Positions 32,089 to 41,023 of a stretch of 52,783 bases of DNA are shown one piece after another. The position numbers and the translations under genes are program-made. The stretch is from Actinomycetota bacterium (GTDB lineage Bacteria; Actinomycetota; Acidimicrobiia; Acidimicrobiales; JAJPHD01): assembly GCA_021325455.1 (NCBI GenBank), contig JAJPHD010000021.1, positions 1 to 52,783 of the forward strand, given 5' to 3'. The notes under the pieces are model-generated. The model ran no database searches, was not told the DNA's origin, and saw only the letters and a program-made list of their open reading frames with translations. Position 1 is the first letter of the stretch; the number at the start of each line of letters is the position of its first letter.

Positions 32089-33871
32089 TGTTGAGGATGG
32101 GGCTCTGGGGGAGGGCCCCTCCGAGGGAGGTCTTGATGGCCGAGACCTGCTGAGGAGCCACCGGCTGCCACAGCACGGGCAGGTTGCGGGCCATGAAGTC
32201 CTCGTAGGCGTACAGGGGCTTGGTGCCGCTGCTGGTGTGGGTGGACTGGATGAGGGCGTCGAGCTGGGAGCTCGAGTAGCTGCCGGCGTTGAAGGCCGCC
32301 CCGGTCTTGAACAGCTGGCCGCCGGTCGGGTACGAGTCGTTGCCGTAGAACCACGACAGGGAGCCGTAGTCCCCGATCTGCCACTTGCAGGCGGTCTGGC
32401 TGGGCTTGCAGGCCTGCACGGCCGAGAGGACGTCGGGGGTGGCGCTCACTTCCAGGGTGATGCCCGCCTTGGCGAAGTCCGACTTCATGAACTGGATCTC
32501 GGTGTTCTCCTCGGGCTGGCCGCTCGGGTAGAGGAAGCTGAACCGGAGGGGAGTGCCCGCCTTGACCCCGGCTCCGCAGTCGGAGGGCCCCGTACCCGGC
32601 CTCACGCAGGTGTCGGTGCCGCCTGCGACCACCTTCCAGCCATGGGCGGCCAGGATCTTCCTGGCCGTCGACACGCTGAAGGGATAGGGGTCGCGCCGCT
32701 CGTAGGGGCTGGCCAGCCCGGTAAGGGGCTTGATGGGCACGGGCCCGTACTCGGGTGTGGCGTCACCGTGGAAGGCCGCCGATATGTACCCCTTCTGGTC
32801 GATGAGGCGCTGCATGGCCTGGCGGATGTAGAGCTGGGAGAAGACCGGGCCGGCCGTGGGGTTGTGGTAGTTCAAGAACAGCACCGCTATGGCCCAGGCC
32901 CTCCAGGAAGCGACCCGGTAGCCGGGCAGGGGACGGCCGATGTCGGTGAAGGGCACGTAGCCGTAGGTCAGGCTGCCCGAGCGGAGGGAGTTGTACTCGG
33001 AGGAGGCTGAGGTGAACGGCTCCTCGACCAGCTTGGACAGGTGGGGCTTCACCGGCCCGGAGTAGCGCCGGTTGGGCACGAAGGTGGCCTCCCCGCTCGG
33101 ATCGAAGGCCGAGAGCTGGAAGGGCCCGTCCACCACCTTCCACAGGGGGTTGGAGGCGTAGGAGGACAGGTCCTTGGACTGGGAGGCGAGGAACTTGTAG
33201 ACGGCCTTCGCCCCCGTGCTCGACATGTCGTAGTTGCCCACCTTGCCCCCTGCCGAGGTCTTGTCCCAGGCGTGCTGGGGAAGGGGGGTTATCTGGCTCA
33301 GCTGGTTGTGCGTGAACCACTTCGGGTTGAAGCTGCGAGTGAGGTGGAGGGTGATGGTCCTGGTTCCCGAGAGCTTCACCGAGGAGATGTCATCGGGGAA
33401 GGCCCCGGGCACGTAGGCGAACCAGGCCGAGCGGTTGGCCTTCACCAGGTTGATCCAGAACTGCACGTCCCGGTTGGTCAAGGGCTTGCCGTCGGACCAC
33501 CTGTAGGGCTTGAGGGTGATCGTGACGGTGGTGTCGTGGTGGGTGTAGACGGGGGTGTCGGCCAGGCTGAGGGAGGTGTTGAGGACGGGCTGGGTGCCCT
33601 TGCCGAACCAGTACAGCGGCCGGTACAGGAGGAACTGGAAGTCGGAGATGTTGGTGTTGTTGGCGTACTGAGGCGGCATCAAGGGCAGGATGTAGTTGAT
33701 GGGGGATGCGGGGGGCTCGGCGAAGGTGGCCGTGCCGCCGGCTACGGCCTTGTGCTGCTTGGACCCCGACGAGCTGGCGGCGCCTCCGCAGGCCGCCAGG
33801 GCCAAGGCGGCCGCGGTCAGGGTGGAGGCCAGGGCCAGCCGGCTGCGATGGCGGGCTCGGCACAGGGGCAT
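32057..33871 (-). CDS. ABC transporter substrate-binding lipoprotein SBP-D
   Basis: A 604-residue family 5 lipoprotein with lipobox LALAAC (Cys28). It shares with the other paralogues INYILPLMPP, FLLYRPLYWFG, RWSDGKPLTNRDVQFW, YASNPLWKVVDGPF, LYIRQAMQRLIDQ, the Cys pairs DTCVRPGTGPSDCGAG and CKPSQTACKWQ, and a C-terminal LGGALPQSPILNINPEDWYL block. The ATG at 33871 is preferred over an earlier in-frame start because it gives a compact signal peptide and has AGGAGG eleven bases upstream. The gene is convergent with, and slightly overlaps, the semialdehyde dehydrogenase gene, and lies downstream of SBP-G on the same strand. It is probably another peptide-binding component for the same nutritional programme; the ligand is unknown. 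Confidence 0.93.
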   Translation of the reverse strand: MPLCRARHRSRLALASTLTAAALALAACGGAASSSGSKQHKAVAGGTATFAEPPASPINYILPLMPPQYANNTNISDFQFLLYRPLYWFGKGTQPVLNTSLSLADTPVYTHHDTTVTITLKPYRWSDGKPLTNRDVQFWINLVKANRSAWFAYVPGAFPDDISSVKLSGTRTITLHLTRSFNPKWFTHNQLSQITPLPQHAWDKTSAGGKVGNYDMSSTGAKAVYKFLASQSKDLSSYASNPLWKVVDGPFQLSAFDPSGEATFVPNRRYSGPVKPHLSKLVEEPFTSASSEYNSLRSGSLTYGYVPFTDIGRPLPGYRVASWRAWAIAVLFLNYHNPTAGPVFSQLYIRQAMQRLIDQKGYISAAFHGDATPEYGPVPIKPLTGLASPYERRDPYPFSVSTARKILAAHGWKVVAGGTDTCVRPGTGPSDCGAGVKAGTPLRFSFLYPSGQPEENTEIQFMKSDFAKAGITLEVSATPDVLSAVQACKPSQTACKWQIGDYGSLSWFYGNDSYPTGGQLFKTGAAFNAGSYSSSQLDALIQSTHTSSGTKPLYAYEDFMARNLPVLWQPVAPQQVSAIKTSLGGALPQSPILNINPEDWYLQR

Positions 33872-33982
33872 GGGGGTGGAACCTCCTCGTGCTGGGCGGG
33901 ATCCGACTTCAGTGGGTCGTGCTCGGCAACCTAGCCACGGCGACACCCGTATGCCAAGGCGCCTCCCCGAGGCTGCACTACC

Positions 33983-35698
33983 TCAGGCCTTGGCCGCGTT
34001 CCACAAGAAGAGCTCGCCGATGGCGGTGGGGTACACGCCCGTGACGTTCTTCTGGGTGGCACTCAGGAAGTCGTAGAAGTACGGGTAGATGATGGGCGTC
34101 TCGTCCAGGAGGAGCAGCTCGATCTTCTTGGCCAACCGCCTCTGGGTGGACAGGTCGGGGGAGGACACGAACTCCTTGGAGAGCTTGTCGTAGGTGGGGT
34201 TGTCGAACCGGGCCGCGTTCCACGAGCCCTGGCCCGTCTTGGGGTTGATGGTCTGCAGGGGCGCCTCGAGGAACAGGTTGGGCACGGCCCGGGCGGCGTA
34301 GTCCACCAGGCTCATCTCGCCGTCGAGCCAGTCCGACTTCCCGAAGACGGCCTGCCCGTAGTACTTCGTGGTGCTCTCGATGGTGAGCTTGATGTCCACG
34401 CCTATCTGGGCCGCCGACTCCTTGATGATCTCGGCCAGGTGGGGGATCTCCTCGTCGTTCTCGGTCAGGAGGGAGGCCGAGAAACCTCTGGGCACCCCCC
34501 CTCTGGCCAGCAGCTCCTTGGCCAGCTTCAGGTCCTTCCTGCGCTGGGTCACAGGGACGTAGGACTTGAAGACGGGCGCGAAAGGATTGTCGTTCCCCAC
34601 CTCGGCATATCCCTTCCACAGGGCCTTGACGATGGCCGGGCGGTCCAGGGTGTAGGCGATGGCCTGGCGAACATACTTGTTCGTGAAGGGATGCATGTCG
34701 TTGCGCATGGAGCACTCGCGATGCGAGCTTCCCTTGACGGCGATCACCTTGTAGTTCCCGTTCAGGAGCTGTGGGCTCACGGCCACGGTGAACTGGTCGA
34801 GGGCGTCGATGGTGCCCGCCTCCAGGGCCGAGGTGGCAGCCGGGTCCTCTGCGAAGAACGTGAAGCGGGTCTCGGCGGGGAGGGCGGGCTTTCCCCAGTA
34901 GTGGGGATTGCGGACGAAGGTCGCCCCCACGTTGGGCGTGTAGCTGGTCTTCTTGAACTTCCCCGTCCCGATGAAGGACTTCTGGTAGTCGGCGAAGTCG
35001 TACCCGGCCGGGACGATGATCATGTTGTAGTTGTCTTCCGAGACGGCATCGGGGAAGCTGGCGTCGGGGCTCTCCAGGTGGAACTCGACCGTCTCCTCGT
35101 CCCTCTTCACCACGCCCTCGGGGGACAGCATGCCCGCGAATATGGACAGGGCGTTGGAGGAGCTCTTGGGATTGGACTGGGCCTTGAAGGAGTAGACCAC
35201 GTCATCGACCGTCATGGGCCGTCCGTCGTTGAACTTCACGCCCTGGCGGATCTTGAAGGTCCACACGGTGGCATCGGCGTTGGGCTTCCAGCTGGTGGCC
35301 AGCCAGGGGTGGTAGTTGTAGTGCTGGTCGCTGAACACCAGCCACTCCCCCACCTGGCCCAGCATCTGCAGGCCGCCCTCGTCGGAGATGGTGATCGGGT
35401 TGATGGCTGCCGCCGGGGTGCTGGTGCCCACCTTGATGGTGGCCCCCGCCCTTCCGCGTGCCGCCGCGCTGGTGGCCGGCCTGGAAGGGCCCGGGGCCGA
35501 GCTGCCGCAGGCGGCCAGGATGCCCCCCAGGACCGGCACCGACAGGCCGAGGAGCGTCCCGCGCTGCAGGAACTCCCGGCGGGACACCCGGCCCGCCGCG
35601 AACTCGTCGATCAGGTGCTCGGGGATGGGCCCTCGGCCCCGGCGGAGGGGGTCCAGCCGGCCATGGTCGATGCTGCGGACCTCGTCTTCGCCGTCCAT
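33983..35698 (-). CDS. ABC transporter substrate-binding protein SBP-G, Tat-type lipoprotein
   Basis: A 571-residue family 5 binding protein that is not one of the SBP-A to SBP-F set. An unusually long n-region ends in the twin-arginine motif SRREFLQ (Arg40-Arg41), then a hydrophobic stretch and lipobox GGILAAC (Cys64), so it should be exported folded through Tat and lipidated. The mature part has the standard DppA-like signatures HPWLATSWKPNADATVW, FKIRQGVKFNDGRPMTVDDV and YVRQAIAYTLDRPAIVK. It lacks the Cys pairs and the YIFPL block of its neighbours. TAGGGT lies nine bases before the ATG on the minus strand and may be a -10 element of a nearly leaderless transcript. Ligand unknown; peptides or sugars-oligomers are typical of the family. 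Confidence 0.92.
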   Translation of the reverse strand: MDGEDEVRSIDHGRLDPLRRGRGPIPEHLIDEFAAGRVSRREFLQRGTLLGLSVPVLGGILAACGSSAPGPSRPATSAAARGRAGATIKVGTSTPAAAINPITISDEGGLQMLGQVGEWLVFSDQHYNYHPWLATSWKPNADATVWTFKIRQGVKFNDGRPMTVDDVVYSFKAQSNPKSSSNALSIFAGMLSPEGVVKRDEETVEFHLESPDASFPDAVSEDNYNMIIVPAGYDFADYQKSFIGTGKFKKTSYTPNVGATFVRNPHYWGKPALPAETRFTFFAEDPAATSALEAGTIDALDQFTVAVSPQLLNGNYKVIAVKGSSHRECSMRNDMHPFTNKYVRQAIAYTLDRPAIVKALWKGYAEVGNDNPFAPVFKSYVPVTQRRKDLKLAKELLARGGVPRGFSASLLTENDEEIPHLAEIIKESAAQIGVDIKLTIESTTKYYGQAVFGKSDWLDGEMSLVDYAARAVPNLFLEAPLQTINPKTGQGSWNAARFDNPTYDKLSKEFVSSPDLSTQRRLAKKIELLLLDETPIIYPYFYDFLSATQKNVTGVYPTAIGELFLWNAAKA

Positions 35699-35851
35699 GG
35701 CATGGCGACCCTATCAGGAGTGCCGGGTCCAGCGGGGGTCGGTACCAGCCTCGGGGGGCCCGGTCCCCGGTCGGCGTGGTTTGGGCGGCTGAGGGCAGGG
35801 GAAGGTGGCGAGCGAGGCATGGGGCCTCCGAGCTCAGAGAAGAGGTGGACG

Positions 35852-38800
35852 ATGGGACTGACGGGGCGCAGGCAGGGATGGCCGGTGCTGGCCCAGGTGC
35901 GGGGACCGGACCGCCTGGGACGAGGAGCCGCCGCCCGCTCGGCCCGCACGGCGAGGCTCCAGCCCAGGACGGCCAGTGCCGACCGGGTAGTCAAGTCGGT
36001 GTGCCCCTACTGTGCCGTGGGCTGCGGCCAGGAGGTCTACGTGCGGGACGGCAGGGTGGTGCAGATAGAGGGCGACCCTGACAGCCCGCTGTCGAGGGGC
36101 CGGCTCTGCCCCAAGGGCTCTGCCAGCTTGCAGCTCACCACCGGTTCGGCCCGGGAGCACCGTGTGCGCTACCGCCCTCCCCATGGGAGCGACTGGGAGG
36201 ACCTGGACCTGGACCGGGCCCTGGACATGATCGCCGACCGCGTCATCGAGACGAGGCGCCGTACCTGGCAGGAGCACAAGCAGGACGGCACGCGGCTCCG
36301 GCGGACCATGGGCATTGCCAGCCTCGGTGGGGCCACCCTCGACAACGAGGAGAACTACCTCATGAAGAAGCTCTACACGGCCTTGGGGGTCGTGCAGGTC
36401 GAGAACCAGGCCCGCATCTGACACTCCTCCACCGTCCCCAGTTTGGGGACCTCGTTCGGGAGGGGCGGGGCCACCACCTTCCCCGCTGACCTGCAGGGCT
36501 CGGACTGCATCGTGATCCAGGGATCGAACATGGCGGAGTGCCATCCGGTGGCCTTCCAGTGGGTGATGGAGGCCAAGGCCCGGGGAGCCAAGGTCATACA
36601 CGTCGATCCCCGCTTCACGCGCACCAGTGCCGTGGCCGACCTGCATGTCCCGCTGCGTGCCGGCTCGGACATCGCCTTCCTCGGGGGGCTCATCCACCAT
36701 GTGCTCACCCAGGGTGCCGACTTCCGCGAGTACCTCGTCGCCTACACCAATGCCCCCACGATCCTGCGAGAGGACTTCGCCGACACTGAGGACCTGGACG
36801 GGCTGTTCTCCGGCTTCGACCCTGCCACCCGCCACTACGACCCGGTGACCTGGCAGTACGAGGGCATGAAGGTGGCGGCGGCGGCGGGCCAGAGGGACGA
36901 GGAGCACGACGACTGGGTCAGGCGGAGGGCCAGGGCCGGCCACGAGACCCAGCGGGCCGACGCCATGGGGAGCCATGGCGCCGTCTTCGGTGGCCGGCCC
37001 GAGCGGGACGAGACCCTGCAGCACCCGCGCTGCGTCTACCAGGTCCTTCGCCGCCACTTCTCCCGTTACACGCCCGAGCTGGTGGAGGAGCTGTGCGGGG
37101 TCCCCCGGGAGCTCTTCTTGGAGGTGGCCGAGGCCATCTGCTCAAACTCCGGCCGCGAGCGCACGACGGCCTTCGTCTATGCCGTGGGCTGGACCCACCA
37201 CACGGTCGGCGTCCAGTACATCCGCACCGCTGCCATCCTCCAGCTCCTGCTCGGGAACATCGGCAGGCCGGGCGGGGGGATCATGGCGCTGCGAGGGCAC
37301 GCCAGCATCCAGGGGTCCACCGACATCCCCACCCTCTTCAACATCCTCCCCGGCTACATCCCCATGCCCCATGCCCACCACGACCAGGACCTGGCAGCCT
37401 TCATCGCCGGCGACGCCGGCGACACCGGGTACTGGGGCAACATGGGCGCCTACACCGTGAGCCTGCTCAAGGCCTGGTGGGGGGACAAGGCCCAGCCGGA
37501 GAACGACTTCTGCTTCGACTACCTCCCCCGCCTGGACGGCCCGGCGGGGACATACCAGACGGTGGCGGGACAGATCGACGGAACGGTCAAGGGGTACTTC
37601 CTGGTGGGAGAGAACCCCGCCGTGGGCTCGGCCAACGCCAAGATGCAGCGCCTCGGCCTCGCCAACCTGGACTGGCTGGTGGTGCGGGACTTCTCCCTCA
37701 TCGAGTCGGCCACCTTCTGGAAGGACGGCCCCGAGATCGAGACCGGGGAGCTGAGGCCCGAGGAGATCGGCACCGAGGTCTTCTTCCTCCCCGCTGCCGC
37801 CCACACCGAGAAGGACGGCAGCTTCACCAACACCCAGCGCCTCCTCCAGTGGCACCACAAGGCCGTGGAGCCCGAAGGAGACGACCGCAGCGACCTGTGG
37901 TTCTACTACCACCTGGGCAGGCGCATCAGGGACAAGCTGGCTGGCTCCGCCGACGAGATGGACCGGCCCATCCTGGACCTGACCTGGGAATACCCGACCG
38001 AGGGACCGCTCGCCGAGCCTTCCGCCGAGGCCGTCCTCAGAGAGGTGAACGGCTGGGGGCCCGACGGGAGGGCTCTCGGCTCGTACACCGAGCTGGCTGC
38101 TGACGGGTCCACCGCCTGCGGGTGCTGGATCTATTGCGGTTGCTTCGCCGGAGAGGTGAACCAGACGGCCAGGCGCCGGCCGGCCTCGGAGCAGTCCTGG
38201 GTGGCACCGGAGTGGGGGTGGGCCTGGCCGGCCAACCGTCGCATCCTCTACAACCGGGCCTCCGCCGACCCGGGGGGCAGGCCCTGGAGCGAGCGCAAGG
38301 CCTACGTGTGGTGGGACGAGGACCAGGGCCGCTGGACCGGCCACGACGTGCCCGATTTCGAGCCCACCAAGCACCCCGGCTACGTGCCACCCGAAGGCGC
38401 CCGGGCCGAGGAAGCCATAGGGGGGGCGGATCCCTTCATCATGCAGGCCGACGGCAAGGGTTGGCTGTACGTACCGTCGGGCCTCGTGGACGGCCCCTTG
38501 CCCACCCATTACGAGCCCGTCGAGTCCCCGGTCCCCAACCCCTTGTACGCCTGCCAGCACAACCCGGTGAGGGAGGGCATGGCCCGCCCGGAGAACCCCT
38601 ATAACCCCTCCGGAGGCGCTCCGGGCTCGGAGGCCTTTCCCTTCGTCTTCACCACCTACCGGCTCACGGAGCACCACACGGCCGGCGGGATGAGCCGGTG
38701 GCAACCGTACCTGTCCGAGCTCCAGCCCGAGATGTTCTGCGAGGTGTCCCCCGCCCTCGCCGCTGAGCGGGGCCTCGAGCCCCTCGGATGGGCCACGATC

Positions 38801-39106
38801 GTCACGGCCCGCACTGCCATCGAGGCGCGGGTGCTCGTCACCGACCGCATGGCCCCTCTCAAGGTGGGGGGCCGCACCATCCACCAGGTGGGCCTCCCCT
38901 ACCACTGGGGGCCCAACGGGCTGGTGAGGGGGGATGCAGCCAATGAGCTCCTGGCCGTGGTCATGGACCCCAACGTCCACATCCAGGAGGCGAAGTGCGC
39001 CACCTGTGACGTGATCCCCGGCCGCCGCCCCCGGGGCCCGGCCCTCCTCGCGCTGGTGGAGCGCTACCGCCGTCAGGCCCAGTCACCCCCCGGAGGTGGC
39101 CGGTGA
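35852..39106 (+). CDS. fdhA: Formate dehydrogenase alpha subunit, selenocysteine-containing
   Basis: A 1084-residue molybdopterin enzyme when the in-frame TGA at 36419-36421 is read as selenocysteine (Sec190). Both sides of the TGA belong to one protein: upstream VENQARI, downstream HSSTVPSLGTSFGRGG, exactly the context of FDH active sites with His191 after Sec. The N-terminal 4Fe-4S ligands are Cys51, Cys54, Cys58 and Cys86; later parts carry GMALRGHASIQGSTD-like and STACGCWIYCGC segments of the FdnG/FdhG group and a dinucleotide-binding C-terminal domain. Formate is oxidised to CO2 and electrons pass to FdhB. Length is slightly above that of E. coli FdnG. No hydrophobic Tat signal follows the early GRRQGW. 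ATG start with GAGGTG five bases upstream; the next gene overlaps by four bases. Confidence 0.95.
36419..36421 (+). other. UGA codon read as selenocysteine (Sec190 of FdhA)
   Basis: The TGA interrupts an otherwise open frame from 35852 to 39106, at the position where formate dehydrogenases have Sec or Cys, followed directly by the conserved His. A hairpin with SECIS character starts within the next ten bases. The selenium insertion genes selA, selB, selC and selD are not in the window and must be elsewhere. Confidence 0.93.
36426..36463 (+). promoter_or_regulatory. Bacterial SECIS-like hairpin in fdhA
   Basis: Upper stem GTCCCC (36434-36439) pairs with GGGGAC (36445-36450) around the loop AGTTT, which contains the GU step typical of SelB-binding loops. 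A lower stem CCTCC (36426-36430) pairs with GGAGG (36459-36463). The apical stem begins 12 bases after the TGA, in the range known for bacterial SECIS elements. Confidence 0.75.
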
Positions 39107-39951
39107 GCGTCTCAGTGACCACCGGGACCAACCGCCTGGCCGGGCCCCTTGCCGACCCCGCCGGCGAGGCCGGCTGGGAAGGTGCCCCGCCCCGGGTGGG
39201 GTTCTTCACCGACACCTCGGTCTGCATCGGCTGCAAGGCCTGCGAGGTGGCCTGCAAGGAGTGGAACCGGGTCCCCGACGACGGGTTCCGCTTCCTCGGC
39301 CACTCCTATGACAACACCGGCGGGCTGTCCGCCTCCACCTGGCGCCACGTCGCCTTCGTGGAAAAGCCCCTTCCCGACGGCAAGGGCCTGGCCTGGCTCA
39401 TGTCCTCGGACGTGTGCAAGCACTGCACCCACGCTGCCTGCCTCGACGTGTGCCCGACCGGTGCCCTCCTGCGGACCGAGTTCGGCACGGTCGTGGTCCA
39501 GGAGGACGTGTGCAACGGATGCGGGTACTGCGTGCCGGCCTGCCCTTACGGGGTGATCGACCAGAGGCCGGGTGACGGCCGGGCCTGGAAGTGCACGCTC
39601 TGCTACGACCGTCTGGGCCAGGGGCTGGAGCCGGCCTGTGCCAAGGCCTGCCCCACCAAGTCGATCCAGTTCGGCCCCTTGGACGAGCTGCGCCAGCGAG
39701 CCCGGTCCCGGCTGGCGGAGGTCAGGGCCAGCGGGGCGGCGTCGGCCCGCCTCTACGGGGAGGACCCCGGGGACGGCGTGGGGGGGGCCGGCGCCTTCTT
39801 CCTGCTCCTCGACGAGCCCGAGGTCTACGGGCTGCCCCCTGACCCCGTGGTGACCACCAGGGACCTGCCCTCCATGTGGCGGCGGGCCGCCGTGGCCGCG
39901 GGCGCCCTCCTGGCCGGGGCGGCGGCGGCCTTCCTGGGGGCGGCCCAATGA
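39103..39951 (+). CDS. fdhB: Formate dehydrogenase beta subunit, 4x(4Fe-4S) ferredoxin protein
   Basis: A 282-residue iron-sulfur protein with four cysteine groups: CIGCKACEVACKEWN, CKHCTHAACLDVCPTG, CNGCGYCVPACPYG and CTLCYDRLG plus ACAKACPTKS, the layout of FdnH/HybA-type subunits that wire formate oxidation to a membrane partner. The C-terminus ends in one hydrophobic segment (WRRAAVAAGALLAGAAAAFL) that should anchor the complex. The GTG start overlaps the fdhA stop (GTGA), and its own stop overlaps the next start (ATGA), so the three subunits are coupled. No signal peptide is present. Confidence 0.94.
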   Translation: MSVSVTTGTNRLAGPLADPAGEAGWEGAPPRVGFFTDTSVCIGCKACEVACKEWNRVPDDGFRFLGHSYDNTGGLSASTWRHVAFVEKPLPDGKGLAWLMSSDVCKHCTHAACLDVCPTGALLRTEFGTVVVQEDVCNGCGYCVPACPYGVIDQRPGDGRAWKCTLCYDRLGQGLEPACAKACPTKSIQFGPLDELRQRARSRLAEVRASGAASARLYGEDPGDGVGGAGAFFLLLDEPEVYGLPPDPVVTTRDLPSMWRRAAVAAGALLAGAAAAFLGAAQ

Positions 39952-40961
39952 GCCGCCGGCGCCAGCACCAGATGGTCCCCGAGGCCGAGGTGTCCAGCTA
40001 CGACTCCTATTATGGCCGGCCCGTCCTCAAGCGGCCCACCTGGTCCGCCCGATACATAGCGAGCTACCTCTTCCTGGGGGGCCTGGCCGGAGCTTCGGCG
40101 TTGCTCGGGGCGGGGGCGGACCTCACCGGGCGCCCCGCCCTGCGCAGGTCCGGGCGCCTGGTTGCGGCCGCTGCCATCGCCGCCTCGGCGGTGGCCCTCG
40201 TCGAGGACCTGGGGCGGCCCGAGCGGTTCCTCAACATGCTGAGGATGGCCAAGCCCACCTCGCCCATGAGCGTCGGGTCCTGGGTGCTCGCCGGGTTCGG
40301 GCCCTCCGCCGGCCTGGCCGCCGCCTCGGAGGTGGGCAGGGCGCTGCCGGGCGGCCTGGGGCGCCTCGCCACCAGGGCGGGAAGGGGCGCCGGCCTGGGC
40401 TCTGCCCTCCTGGGCCCCGCGGTGGCCACCTACACGGCGGTCCTCCTCTCCGATACGGCCGTGCCCACCTGGCACGGCGCCTACCCCGAGCTCCCCTTCC
40501 TCTTCGCGGCGTCCTCTGCTGCCGCGGCCGGGGGGGTGGCGGCCGTGCTGACCCCCCCGGGCCAGGCTGGCCCGGCCCGCCGCCTGGGCGTTGCCGGCGC
40601 AGCCGTCGAGCTTGGTGCCGGCGAGCTGATGTCCCGCAGGCTGGGAATGGCGGCCGAGACGTTGCGCCACGGACGGGCGGGGAGGCTCAACCTGGCCGCC
40701 AGGGCCCTCACGGGCGCAGGCGGGGTGCTGACCTTGGCGGCCGGGCGCCGGAGCAGGGCGGCGGCCGCGACAGGAGGCGCCCTGCTGGCCGCCGGCTCGG
40801 CCTGCACCCGCTTCGCCCTGTTCGAGGCCGGGGTGGCCTCCACCGAGGACCCCAGGTACACCGTGGTCCCTCAACGCTCCCGGCTCCGAGCCAGGGAACC
40901 GGGAGGCGGAATAGCCAGAGCGAGGGAGGCCGGCCCGGAGCCGACCGGCTCCCACGCCTGA
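39948..40961 (+). CDS. NrfD/PsrC-type membrane subunit of the formate dehydrogenase
   Basis: A 337-residue polytopic membrane protein. After a polar N-terminus with YYGRPVLKRPTWSARYIASYLFLGGLAG-type sequence (starting near residue 21) it shows about eight hydrophobic segments, and VALVEDLGRPERFLNMLRM and SPMSVGSWVL, which are hallmarks of NrfD-like quinone-linked subunits. It replaces the cytochrome b subunit of E. coli Fdn and likely passes electrons to menaquinone. The ATG lies in an ATGA overlap with fdhB. The C-terminal 40 residues are rich in Arg and polar and probably cytoplasmic. Confidence 0.92.
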   Translation: MSRRRQHQMVPEAEVSSYDSYYGRPVLKRPTWSARYIASYLFLGGLAGASALLGAGADLTGRPALRRSGRLVAAAAIAASAVALVEDLGRPERFLNMLRMAKPTSPMSVGSWVLAGFGPSAGLAAASEVGRALPGGLGRLATRAGRGAGLGSALLGPAVATYTAVLLSDTAVPTWHGAYPELPFLFAASSAAAAGGVAAVLTPPGQAGPARRLGVAGAAVELGAGELMSRRLGMAAETLRHGRAGRLNLAARALTGAGGVLTLAAGRRSRAAAATGGALLAAGSACTRFALFEAGVASTEDPRYTVVPQRSRLRAREPGGGIARAREAGPEPTGSHA

Positions 40962-40964
40962 AGC

Positions 40965-41020
40965 GCTCCCCTGTCGAGGCCGACCAAGGGCCTGGGGACC
41001 GGGCCCCCTGGGGAGCTTTT
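40965..41020 (+). terminator. Terminator-like hairpin after the formate dehydrogenase operon
   Basis: GCTCCCC (40965-40971) is the exact complement of GGGGAGC (41010-41016), which is followed by TTTT (41017-41020). The 38-base loop contains a further GC-rich inner pairing. The element lies between the convergent nrfD-like and Lrp genes, four bases after the former. It fits a rho-independent terminator for the fdh operon. Confidence 0.55.
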
Positions 41021-41023
41021 CGG

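Noticed and set aside
34439-35851. Upstream extension of the fdhA frame
   Set aside because: The frame stays open antisense to SBP-G, but homology to formate dehydrogenase starts only after the ATG at 35852, which has its own ribosome site.
36419-36443. fdhA as a pseudogene or frameshifted gene
   Set aside because: The TGA is in frame, at the selenocysteine position, with conserved flanking residues and a SECIS-like hairpin; nothing else in the gene is damaged.
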